Shown here: positions 25,501 through 36,075 of the stretch, in pieces | How the letters are laid out: each line of letters begins with the position of its first letter | Numbering within the stretch: the first letter of the stretch is position 1 | Source of the DNA: Baylisascaris procyonis | Lineage: Eukaryota; Nematoda; Chromadorea; Rhabditida; Ascarididae | Direction: 5' to 3' | NCBI GenBank assembly: GCA_037389465.1 | Contig: JAZARR010000074.1 | Span: 6,324,001 to 6,388,000, forward strand | Length of the DNA stretch: 64,000 nucleotides | Notes under the pieces: generated by a model | The model's database searches: none | Told to the model about the DNA's origin: nothing | What the model saw: the letters and a program-made list of their open reading frames with translations, nothing else | Position numbers and translations under genes: made by a program

Positions 25501-26771
25501 AAAATTGTAACATGAGAAAAAAACAAATCAATAAATGAAAAAACAAAAAAACGTACATACGAACATGTGAAGAGACAATGTATTGCAATGAACCAATGAC
25601 AGAATAAAACCGTTAACACCTGAAAACAATCACAAATACTCTAGTATATATCATCATTATTTATTAGTCTACCATAATCAGCAGTTTAGTATTAGTCTAT
25701 CATAATCAGCAGGTTAGTATTACTCTATCGTAATCAGCAGTTTAGTATTAGTCTACCATAATCAGCAATAAGCTGCAGACAGCCTTCAAAAGTTTGACTT
25801 TAGATTTTCGAGCATATATTCTGCAAGATATAACAAGTAAAGCGAGCCGACTTTTTGTTTTTTGCATTCTCCACTCGAATCATCCTGCTGAGTGGAAATT
25901 CCCAGCCTTATATATTAGCTCTATCAAAAATCAATTGAGTAAACTTGCTTTGCGAATCTCAGCGAACTTTAAACATTCACTTTTTTGGCTATTCAAACTC
26001 TCGGCTTTCAAACATTGCTACTTGTATATTCATTCAGTTCATATCTGTTTGTTTTTATTTCCCTCCTATCCCTTCTCTTGCTTGCCATTTTCATAATATC
26101 TTCGGTTATCATTTTTATGCTTGAGAACTAAAATTTGAATGAAAAGTTTAAATGCACAAATCAAACAGTTCAAATAAACGTAAAATCAAACGATTGGACG
26201 AATAAAATATTTCTAAATAATCCTTTCAATTAATTCATCATTCTCATAAGTGCAGTAGGAATAAATCTGAAGATTATTCGCAGCACTCAATATAAAAAAT
26301 GAAAGGATCATTTCCTATTTGCAAGAAAAGTGCGTTGCGCAATTCGATTGTTTTTCTTGCGACGATTAGAGTAATAAATAGCAGAAAATTCTCGCTGAAG
26401 AAAAAAAAAATTAAAAAACCCACTGATGCATTCTCTTTCAATTATGAATTTAAAAAAAAAAAAATATCAAACAGATTGCTGTGAACAAATTTTCTTCCCA
26501 TAACGTTTATATTGAATAAATTATAAGCATTACTGAGAATGTTTAGCAATGAAAACAATGAAAAAAGAGAGTATTTGCAAACCTGCAAGAGGCCAATACC
26601 GGCCATAACGATACATCCCAATTCCCAATAGTCATTCATACCATATAGACCGCACCATAAATAAAGCCAGACACCGTAAAGCACAACGAATGGGCCCACG
26701 TAGGCATGTGCGATGATCGGTTTTGTTGTATAAGACGTTATTGAGTGCACAAGTTGATCGATACTTGCCAT
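10563..26771 (-). CDS. catp-8: P5A-type transport ATPase, ATP13A1/CATP-8 orthologue
   Basis: ER P-type ATPase that removes mis-inserted transmembrane helices. Exons (minus): 26771-26583, 25619-25557, 24923-24834, 24407-24220, 23685-23613, 22946-22721, 22097-21991, 21131-21026, 20633-20427, 20042-19905, 19168-19064, 18670-18482, 18116-17941, 17562-17452, 16302-16071, 15798-15677, 15095-15003, 14788-14692, 14215-13981, 13334-13189, 12926-12730, 12309-12170, 11889-11784, 10945-10802; all phases agree, 1160 codons. Visible: paired N-terminal helices (18-85), TGES 304-307 (actuator), PPELP 441-445 (P5A signature in M4), DKTGT with phospho-Asp 484, KGAPE 610-614 (nucleotide binding), TGDNP 703-707, GDGTND 823-828, a low-complexity linker 838-915 and C-terminal helices. 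A TCTAACAG acceptor lies two bases before the ATG; an upstream in-frame ATG at 26813 is less likely. Weak point: a tiny last exon (10592-10563, nine residues) fits in phase but lacks the usual final helix. Confidence 0.95.
13981..14215 (-). other. catp-8: low-complexity linker exon of the P5A ATPase
   Basis: Exon 19, following the GDGTND hinge exon. It opens with [20 protein letters not shown], then turns into an Ala/Gly/Pro/His-rich stretch (residues about 860-915) with no regular structure. P5A ATPases of animals have a similar disordered insertion at this place, so the exon fits; its sequence is not expected to be conserved. Confidence 0.85.
15982..16006. repeat. homopolymeric C-run in an ATPase intron
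   Basis: A run of about 14 C's around 15992-16006 in the intron between exons 15 and 16. A similar C-run lies near 21311-21321 in the intron between exons 7 and 8. Assembly length at such runs is often uncertain. Confidence 0.7.
17882..17919. repeat. AAAT and TA simple repeats
   Basis: Short (AAAT)n and then (TA)n arrays in the intron between exons 13 and 14 of the ATPase gene. No function is visible. Confidence 0.8.
19064..19168 (-). other. catp-8: catalytic phosphorylation-site exon of the P5A ATPase
   Basis: Exon 11 of the ATPase gene, given separately because it carries the catalytic centre. It reads [20 protein letters not shown] followed by DKTGTLT, where the aspartate (residue 484 of the model) is phosphorylated in the reaction cycle. 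The exon has a TTATTATAG acceptor and a GTACGT donor and enters and leaves in phase 1. No key residue is altered. Confidence 0.9.
19520..19800. other. GC-richer unexplained block in an ATPase intron
   Basis: In the intron between exons 10 and 11, about 280 bases are visibly richer in G and C than the surrounding intron and contain several GAAGC/CTTCG-like and GGAGCAAGG-like short inverted words. No long open frame or known element is recognisable. It may be the remnant of an inserted repeat. Confidence 0.35.
21464..21499. repeat. two adjacent small palindromes
   Basis: ATTCGT-ATAAG-ACGAAT (21464-21480) is followed immediately by ACACTGTAT-G-ATACAGTGT (21481-21499), a perfect inverted repeat with 9-base arms. 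They lie in the intron between exons 7 and 8 of the ATPase gene. Confidence 0.8.
24563..24598 (-). other. C-rich tract; G-quadruplex-capable on the minus (sense) strand
   Basis: Runs of three to five C's separated by one or two bases (CCCC-AT-CCCC-T-CCCCC-T-CCC-T-CCCC). The complement would be in the ATPase pre-mRNA, in the intron between exons 3 and 4, and matches the usual four-G-run rule for quadruplexes. Confidence 0.5.
25663..25770. repeat. tandem repeat, four copies of 28 bases
   Basis: Copies at 25663-25690, 25691-25718, 25719-25746 and 25747-25770 (the last partial), each close to ATTAGTCTACCATAATCAGC plus eight bases. The array lies in the intron between exons 1 and 2 of the ATPase gene, just upstream of the acceptor of exon 2. 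Confidence 0.9.
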
Positions 26772-27681
26772 CTCTGTTAGACTACTCAGGTACGTACAAT
26801 CAAATTTATGCACACACTAAACTACCTGCAAATTATCGACAATTAAGATGGGAAACTATTGCGTTGAATCGGGAAATTACAAAAAAAAATATTGGGATTC
26901 CCTTAATGAAATTAGAAAATATTAAGCATCAAAATTAACGCAAGATAATGAGGTGGTTAGAAACGCTGCTCGCATAGCACCAACATCATAAGAAGAGAAT
27001 AAAATAAGGGCAAAACAATGTAACACCTATCTCAAAAAAAAGTTCGAGAAAAAGGGTGCTTGATCTTGCACCATACAGTCAATGACAAATGGTGGCTAGC
27101 TCCGTAAAGGTGGCTAGCTGCAGCTTCAGTGTTTTCTGAGTTAAAGCAATTGGATAAACATATTGACGAATATTTATATGCATGGAAATGACATCGGCCG
27201 CATAACGCCACTTTACAAGAGCATTAAAAAATCGAGAACAAATCGAAGGCCAAGTAATTTAGATTTAATTATTTAAGAGTTTAGAACGAAAGACAATCGT
27301 ACTGGAATATGACTGCATCTGGATACCGTGAATATGAATACTGCAATATGGAACGAGCATATATGAATATAAAAACCGAAAGTGGGAAGGAACCAACATA
27401 CAAACCAAAAACCTCGAGCTTAAATTTATGCATTCCACGACTTTAGCGATAACATTCAGGTCAAATTAAGAGGCTTTGGGGATAGGGATACAAACAAGCG
27501 AATTCCTGCATTATATTTGAGTGAATATAGTGCAAGCGCACATGTTCTATACAACAGAACACTAAGATGCTAAGCGCAATCACAATGAACGGTATAACTC
27601 ATATGTTTACACTTACCACAACATCTCTAACTCAAAAGTAGAAAAGCTGCAGCCAGGGACATCTCGAGAACTGGGTGACAA

Positions 27682-27707
27682 GGGGAGGGGGAGGGGAGGG
27701 GGGGGGG
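27682..27707 (+). other. G-run block capable of forming a G-quadruplex
   Basis: The sequence is G4-A-G5-A-G4-A-G10, a textbook four-run pattern with one-base loops. It lies about 0.9 kb upstream of the ATPase start codon, in otherwise AT-rich intergenic DNA. Confidence 0.65.
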
Positions 27708-28183
27708 TAGAGCAGAGCAACTGGCCGCATTCCGTACGCCTCCAGTTTCTTTTTTTTTTTGAAAAACGTGGAAGGAAAGAATGAAGAGGTCTTTCACAAA
27801 TATTTTAACAGCAAAAAATAAAACTGTATTTCGACTCCTCTCGATAAATTCTACTCAATGTAGTGAAAGCTCTGTCATAGAACAATAAAAGCTAGAAAAT
27901 ATTCAACTACAAACCCCCAAAAACTTTTTTTTTGAATGAAGCCAACCTTATTTATGTACATTTCTGCTACCATTAAAAATACAAGCAGTTCGACGAAACT
28001 TTCCACACAAAAAACTTATACCTGCAGATAAAAACACGATTATGATAAAAAATGAACCCCTCACACGTAACCTGCAAAAACATTTGTGGCCAAAATTCCC
28101 TCTTTCAATTTCATCGTAGTGTGTAAAGATCGCTTCGATAAATTAATATCAAACTTTGGAAAACTTGCAGCTCAGAATCCTTG

Positions 28184-28283
<100 letters not shown>

Positions 28284-29222
28284 GGATTTATAGCTGAATC
28301 TGGAAATGTTATAGCTAATGAGTGATCAGAATTGTGTGTACTTCGACCACTTCTATTGTGACACCGATCACTGAACTTAAGGATAGGGATGAATGACCTA
28401 GTAAAATACGATGAATTAAAGCTGCATAAAAAGACGTGACATAGCCATTGCCTTATATATAATTACGTTGATCGAATTCGACCTGGTTGTCCAAACGCTT
28501 AAAAAAACAATGACAAGACCTCGGATACTCGAAATGACCATTTAATCAACGATTGAGGATTTGTTTTTATGCAGTTAATTTATGCAAAATAAGCAACATT
28601 TTATGAGTATTTGAATAAATATTTTAGTGCAATTTACAAATACGATTTAATTCAGTCCTAGAAATACGACACTCGGGTAGTTCATTTCTTAAAATTTTTG
28701 CGCTTGCGAACGGTCGGTCATCTGAAGCAAACGCCTCATTGTGTGCGCTTCTTTCAAGCTAAGCAGAGGAGAAACTATTGAAAATATGTTCGACCAATCG
28801 GATGCATCCGGATTGATGTCGCTTATCACAGGTTCACTCTTAATTTTGAATTTGTTTCCACAGATTACAATTTTTCTCGATGATTTTACTAACTAATCAT
28901 CTTAAATGCTGAGTAAACATAAATAAAAATTTCCCACTTTATTAAATTTCATAGAATTTCATCGTTTCATCGTTCATCTCGAAAGCCACAAACAAGATCA
29001 TAAAAGAGATTATAACATTATTTAGCTGGCCACCTTTATTGTTTGCCTTACTTTTCATAAATCGCAGACGATAATATTGCATGAGCAATTATTGTTTGTT
29101 TTTTTTTAAAATATCGTTTGTGAGTTTCTAATATATTTATATTTATAATTATATTATATTATTATAAAACTTTTTGAATATTATAGTGTTATTGAATTAT
29201 TTGTTATAATCTTTAAGGTAAT

Positions 29223-31424
29223 ATGGCAACGGTGTTGATAACAACAATTCTACTCAATGTGTTATGCTCAAAGAAGAAAAAACAAATTACTATAACAACA
29301 ATAACAACAACACCAACAACTTCAATTAAGTCAAGTATAAAATCTCAATCAACTACCACTCACACTCCACTTAAATCCACTTCAAAAACCGAACAAAATG
29401 ATGTCTACCATAAACAGGATTCTAATTCGGCGAAACAACAAGAATCTATCAACCAAGGAAAATCGCTGAAAAAAATAAAATCAGCCAAGGAAAAAAATTC
29501 TTCAAAAAAAGAGATAGCTATGAAACATGGAAAACCTACAGGTCAGAGAGCCACAAAAGTGGTAAGAACCGATTTAATTTTTCTTATAAATTTTGTGTTC
29601 TTCAATTTTTTTTTTTTTTAATTTCAATCGCAATTTTATATTCAATTGAAAATGATTGTAAATGTGATCGAATTTTTCGTCCTCATTTTAAAATGATCTC
29701 ATTGCGCATTCAATACTATCAACGCTCATTACGTTCACATATGATATCCTATAAAATCCATGTAATCTATGGGAATATCCTTGAGGATCTCGCTAAAACT
29801 TATCAATTTTCGCCACTTTCGTCTTATTGATTTTTTGCTAACACCGATTTCATTATCAATTGAAAAACTGCCATTGAAGATCTCAATATTTTTCTGAACT
29901 TCCTATATCATTCATTCACGTTGTTCATATAGCTCACTAATCTGATTTGCATAGCTGAAAAATTTAAATAATTCATGAATGTTGTGATTTTTAAACGATT
30001 TACTTTGTTATAATTAGGCGGTTGAATTTTACATTTTCACTAAATATACTTAGAAGATGCAAATTATGGGTAAAGGCAAACAAAAAACCTTTCAAAAAGT
30101 TTTTATTTCATGAAGGCAAAAAGCGATGAGCATCTGAAAAAAGTCGAGCTTAGCAACAGATCGAAGAAAAATTCTGCCAACAAATCAAAGGAAGAAAAGG
30201 TTCATTTTATTATAACTCTATTACAATATTATCAACATTTTGCTTTATGGCTTTACTGCTTTCCGACTTTGCAGCTTAAAGAGTTTTTTATATAATATGC
30301 AATATTTAACGACGACTAGAGTTGTTTCGAAGCAAAGTAGCCGAAAGGAGTGCAATATAGGAGTATATCACGAAGAAAGTTTTGATTACTTCTCAAAGAT
30401 TAAATAGCTATTGTTCAAGTCAATATGTTCTTTCCGACTGAAACTTTGGCGAAAAATTCTTATAGGTAATCACAACTCGTATGGAATATTCTAGTCAAGG
30501 GAGCATTTGATTTTAACTGGATGCAAAAAACGAAAACTACTAGATTCTCAAAAAATGCTTCCACTACCAATAAAATAATAGCAATTTTTCGAGTTGGGAT
30601 TGTTATCTTGCTCTAGCATCAGTTATTCAGCGCATATTGGTATCAGCCGGTTTAAGAGGGAATCGAGAGAGGTTTTATTGCTGCGAGGAGGGAAGAGGAA
30701 GGGGAGATAGGAGGAGGAGGGGAAGAAAGGAAGGAGAATTTACTGGGGGAGGGGTTCTATTTAGAAATGATATGTTATTTCACTATAAAAATATTTTACC
30801 GCACTGTGCTTTCCTAAAAAAGTTGAAATCAGGCCACTAAGAAATGAACTTGCAGACGCTCATCGCGAAAGTGGCAAAAGCTGTAGAGAACGCTTTCAAA
30901 TGGGTATCCTCAAAAAAAAAATTTCTAATTAATCGATTATCTCATCTTTTATTATTCTAGAAGCTGTTGCATCCTTAAAGAATGCAAACTGGCTCGAAAT
31001 ATTTTCGTACTAAGAAATGAATGAATTGAAATTAAGAAAATTTATATATTTACTTGTGATATCATCATATAATCTTTTTTTATGAATGCGTATATTTTGA
31101 GGCGTTACTTCAATAAGTAATGCCTCTAAATATGCAAAATAAGATTGTTCCTTTCACTATATGCAAATAAGGTGAGGCACGGGGTGGGAAGGAAGGAGAA
31201 TAATGAAAGGAAGGTGGAAAAGCAACCTCAATTGCTTTAATTGTTGACAAGTTTTTTAAAGAAGAAAGAGCCACTTTTGGAAATTCGCTTATTAAAATGC
31301 ATTAACTCTTATCGAAATTACCATCTATTCTTAGTATACTGCAATGAGCGACAATATTTTTTCAGAAAAGAGAAGATTATACGCAAGATGATGATCGGAC
31401 GATCACTGAAAAAAGGTGAATATA

Positions 31425-31512
<88 letters not shown>

Positions 31513-33599
31513 AAATGTGAAAAAATGGAAAAAAGCTGCGCAATTTGTTTTTGTTTTTGCCGATTTCTGCAAAGGAAAGTATATGGAAATTTACGCTAAA
31601 GACTTCTTTGCTGATGAATTGCTAACAAATTATATAGTCGTATAATAATATTTGAATTTGAATAACATTAACTGATGATATTTGAAACGTTTATCGAAGC
31701 GATTCGAAGCCGAATAGATTTCACTGCAAAACGCCCTACTATCGGGAAATAAATCACTTTTTTTCGATTTAAGTGATATAACTGGAAGATAAAAAATAAG
31801 ATTTTTATCAATAAAATTGTAATCACACATTAAAACAACATTTTACTGATAAATTGCTACAATATTGCATAAACTCTAAAGATTAATAACTTTTGATCAG
31901 GTCGAAGTGATAAGATCCTAAATGAAATCGATATGAAACTATAAGAGGAGATCACTTTGATCAACTTGCCTATAGGTACCTTAATAGGTAATAGCTTTTG
32001 ATAGCAGAATTCGCGAAAATGTTATATTTTTCTTTTCGTAATATGAAACAAATTTTCTTCCACAAATGTGACAAGTGTTATTGTTATAGGGATGATGTCA
32101 TAGCACCGGAAAAAGTGAAACAAATGGGTAATCTCGACGAAACGGCTTTCGTTAGTTTTATTTTCTCTCGTCGTTAACATTAATTTCGCATTTGCTTATT
32201 GCCGCATAGAATAATATCAAGTGCAGACGAATTGTTTCTAATTGAGATAGTTATTGCGATGCAGCAAGCTGATGAAGTGATTATTGACCACTATATTTCT
32301 TTTGATTTGTTGTTACAAGAAATACCGTATTTACTTAAATAGAGACCACCTAGAAGAGAAGCTTTCTACTGTACAGACATCCTCTCTCAAATATAAACTC
32401 TGTTTTTAAGCTCAGAAAAGTTGTGGACGTTTGCAGCAATTAACTTTTTAGGCTAATAGAAGCGGTTAGATCAGCTGAACTATGAAAGCATAATCCATAT
32501 TTTATTTTTCGCTTACAATTGATGACAGCGGTCAGCCATTTAAGTGGGATGCAAAAATTCATATCACGTCAGTTTTTCTCAAATATTTATTCATTTATTT
32601 AATATTTTATTAGATGCATAGCTACTGTATTTAGATATTTGCCTACTTAAGAAATAAAACGGGAAAAATTGGAACTATAGATTTCGGTCCATAGATCCCA
32701 TTTGATCATAATCTTAATTTTATTTGCATTCAGCGAAATGTATAGGATAAGCCGAAAGCTTTAATAAATATATTCCCATTACTCTGAGCTACGGGGGAAA
32801 AATGGAATTCGGTTGTGATCGTTCGGCTTAACAGACGAAAGGAGTATAACTGAACCGTTGTATACGCTCTTATCGTCTCACGTTTTGCTTTACTCCCATA
32901 CTTGATACAATTGATATGTTGTATGTTTTGCAGATTTTATATATTCATATATGAAAGAAAGATAGCAAAAGTCGTTTCAAATTAAGAAATAATACTTGAA
33001 GCTATAAAAAGAAAATTAGTAAAATTTAATTATTCAATACTCTATTAAATCTATATGAAGTTTTGCTCATTTTTTCTAGCGCAATTGTTGAGTTTTACTT
33101 TTTAGTGATGCATAAGCGATAATGATAACGGAAATTGAGCGGAAAACTACTTCATAATTTGATATACTAAGAATATAGGACAGTCGGCAAATAAATAAAC
33201 GCAACATGGATCTGATCCATCGTTTTCCTCCTAACTATTTTCCCGGAAACGCTTTCTACCTATTTCCCAGGAAGAACTATTTCCCGGAAGGAGCACTTTT
33301 AACACATCGATGATAATTTCATATTTATATAAATGGGGTTCGTATGTGTAACTAATCTATGGACATTATTAGAAAAATAAATTATATTTAAGGGATTGAA
33401 ACCACAAATGGCGAAAGAAATCGAAGAAATGCGATCGAAACACGAGATGGAAATAAGCTCACCGCAAAATTCGAATTCATTGAAAAATAAACATGTGATT
33501 ATTAGTGAAAACAAATGTAGACTCTACGAAACTAATAACGAATTAACACTGGATGATGATTTAGACGACGCTGAAGTGATGCTCACCGTTCGACCTTAA
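29223..33599 (+). CDS. Lys/Ser/Thr-rich protein with N-terminal signal or anchor, unrecognised family
   Basis: Exons 29223-29561, 30116-30199 and 33393-33599 (TAA at 33597-33599) join in phase 0 each time, giving 209 codons. Donors GTAAGA and GTTCAT; acceptors TTTCATGAAG and TATATTTAAG. Residues 1-16 (MATVLITTILLNVLCS) look like a signal peptide, followed directly by a KKKK cluster. Residues 20-60 are Thr/Ser-rich, then a lysine-rich stretch follows to about residue 141 with little regular structure. The last exon is helical and charged (MAKEIEEMRSKHEMEI) and ends with an acidic motif (LTLDDDLDDAEVML). No known domain is visible. Intron 2 is 3.2 kb and contains an 82-base TA tract; a small possible exon inside it (32090-32127, DDVIAPEKVKQM) does not fit the phases. 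The start follows an AATCTTTAAG acceptor-like site five bases upstream. Function unknown; low-complexity nature limits certainty. Confidence 0.6.
30660..30765 (+). repeat. purine-rich (GA/GGA) low-complexity tract
   Basis: A run of GAGG/GGAAGG words on the plus strand in intron 2 of the Lys/Ser/Thr-rich gene. The open frame across it (30637-30840) is a by-product of the skewed composition. Confidence 0.7.
31427..31508. repeat. (TA)n microsatellite, 82 bases
   Basis: Pure alternating AT/TA in intron 2 of the Lys/Ser/Thr-rich gene. The Tyr-Ile repeat frames on both strands are artefacts. Confidence 0.97.
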
Positions 33600-36075
33600 T
33601 AGAAACATTGATTGCCCTTTTATACTTGTATATCGTTTACATTTTGATATGATTCTTATTCATAATGATCTATTGATTTCTTTTTGCGACGAGAAATCTG
33701 TTTCAAAGATTTTGCTAGAGAAGTTGATCATTTGATAACGTTTGTGTTTGCAGAGCTCTTGTTGCTACAAATAGTGTTCAAATATTTCTCGTCCCGCTAG
33801 TTCACTGATAATTTTCTATATTATCAAAAAATTTCTTTGAGCTGTATAAATGCGTTTTTTTTTTTAATTGAATAGTTCTGCTGATTGCAATTTTAATAAA
33901 AAAAATAAAAAGAAATATAGACTATCTATTTTTTTAAAAAACGAATTTGAAATTTGTTAGAAGTATATGAGCATGCCAAGAATCGTAAGTCATTTTTCTA
34001 CAAAACGACAAATTCGTTCTAAAAATCAGAGCGAATTTGTCATTTTTGCGTTTTCGACATTTTATGGAAAAAATTCTTATTATCCACTGTTCTACTTTAT
34101 CAATGAGATCATTTTTCTCTGAGGATGCAACTATTGAGGTTTTAATAACTCTCAAAGTGAACACAAATTATATATATTTCGGTTATCGGTTTATTGACTT
34201 TCTTTCTTGAATATTTTCACCAACCAACGCTTTCTCCATACGACTTTTACGGCTTGAAATTTAGAAATGAGCGCCTTGTTCTCTCGTCCATTGCGACATT
34301 AATTAAAATTCATTGACGAGATCTGTTCATCAAAAAAAAAAAAAAAAAACACTTAAACACTTAACAGATTTCGCCTTTTAAAGTCATAAGAAAACTCTTT
34401 CTGCAAGAAATTATTGCCCTTTTAGAAGGAGTATCATTAATAAATGATAATGGCTGGATAAAATACTCACTGATATGAGTATTTTTCTTGTAAACGATTT
34501 TCTTAAGCAAAACGCCTTCATATCCACTATTAGGAAATTTTTTTACTAAATAAATACTTCCAAAATATTGGCTTAATTTACAGTAATCATTACATTAATA
34601 ATTTTTTCGCTTAGCGTAGTTCTTTGGTTGTTATTCAAAGGCTTCACAATAGAAATCTATGTGATAGCTTCCATCTGAATCATCGATCAATTAGAAATTA
34701 CGAATAAATAGTAATTTTTAAGTTCAATTGAAATCAATAGAAAAAATTCTTTTATTTACGATGGCGATGGCAGTTTTATTGTGAAGTCATGACTGTCATA
34801 ATATTAACAAGAAAATATGCAAAAAAAGAGAAAGTCATTGAACCATCGAGCATTTGCACATAAATTTTTCAATTTGAAAATATTTTATTGTCGAATTGGA
34901 TTAAATGAAGTTCAATGTCGTGTTTTTCTTCGCCGCAAACAAGCGACAATATTTCTCCACCAACGTTTTAAACATCTAAATCGACCACGTGAACGTGTCG
35001 TACGTAATTCTTGTAGCTTTTGCACTCGACGACATTCCAATAAATGTTCATCGATAAGCTGAAATTCATTTTTTGAGATGATTTAATTTTTTGTGCAAAA
35101 AAAAAAAATTTAATCAGAATTAATAATATACATTTCAAAAAAGCGAAGTGAATGAAGTTCAAAAATTATCTGATTGAAGAAAATAAATTCTCATTTTCGA
35201 ACGAATCCTTCGATTTATTATGGAAATTTTTTCTGCCTCAGTGGAGCAATAAAAATATATGAAACTCATAATAAATAGAAGATGATCGTTTCATCTTGAA
35301 GATTGCACTAGTTGTCTATGGAAATTCACTTCATTGAAGAGTAAACTCTTGATCTTATTTCGGCAAAAATGAGAAAATATTATTTAATTTTCTAGAAAAA
35401 TTTGTCTTAGTTATTAACAAATTTATTATAGTTGCAAATTTTATGGGCACTAAGTTTTTTTAAACATTAGCAGTTTGATGCTATGAAGTGTAGATTGCCA
35501 TATTGCACATCTAGTAGTGGGTGGTCCACAGAGCCATTAAATTCTTAGAAATTTGCATTTCATTCTACAGAATCGTTTTGAAAGGAAGAAATATATCGCT
35601 GCAAAATGTTTACGCTAGAATCATCTAAACTAATCGTAAAATAGATCAGTAGCGTTAGAAAGAACAGCTTTGCTTATTAACCGTAAGATCATTAATTCCA
35701 TCAAACGGACGTTAAAATTTCGGTTAAATCCGACTAATTGTGAAAATAAAATTGCCTGGAAATTCTGCAATATTTTTAAAAATCAATATATCATAAAAGA
35801 AATGATAAGTCCAGGTAGAGAGATATAGGGTCAGCAAGCAATTATTCCATTATATCAATCAAATTCAGTCACCCTAAATTATCGCTTGGATGAATTCAAC
35901 CTAATCGGATAGACAACATACCCTTCTATACATAGATATGATTTCGGAGCTTAGCGCGTATTTATGAAAATTTGCAAGAAGCAGAAGAAGCAGTTCTAGT
36001 GATATGATAACATTAAAAAATTTCTTTCAATTTCCACTGCTATTTACGTAAATAGAAAAATATATTTACGACTGC
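33600..36075. other. intergenic region between convergent genes
   Basis: AT-rich, with long A-runs near 34331-34348 and 35100. Apart from the open frame at 34817-35062 (listed separately) nothing coding can be supported. Confidence 0.5.
34817..35062 (+). CDS. basic 81-residue open frame, hypothetical
   Basis: ATG at 34817 to TGA at 35060-35062. The product is strongly basic (many Arg and Lys), contains a CSFC motif near its end (SCSFCTRRHSNKC) and has no signal peptide. The frame is longer than expected by chance in this AT-rich spacer and keeps arginine codons of mixed types, which favours coding. No splice partner, family or homologue is recognisable. It could be a single-exon small gene, a lone exon, or noise. 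Confidence 0.3.
   Translation: MQKKRKSLNHRAFAHKFFNLKIFYCRIGLNEVQCRVFLRRKQATIFLHQRFKHLNRPRERVVRNSCSFCTRRHSNKCSSIS

Noticed and set aside
25794..26096. 100-codon plus-strand open frame
   Set aside because: Antisense to intron 1 of the ATPase gene, without splice sites or recognisable features.
32090..32127. Possible small exon reading DDVIAPEKVKQM in intron 2 of the Lys/Ser/Thr-rich gene
   Set aside because: It enters in phase 2 and leaves in phase 1, while both neighbouring exons need phase 0; no further exon was found to mend this.
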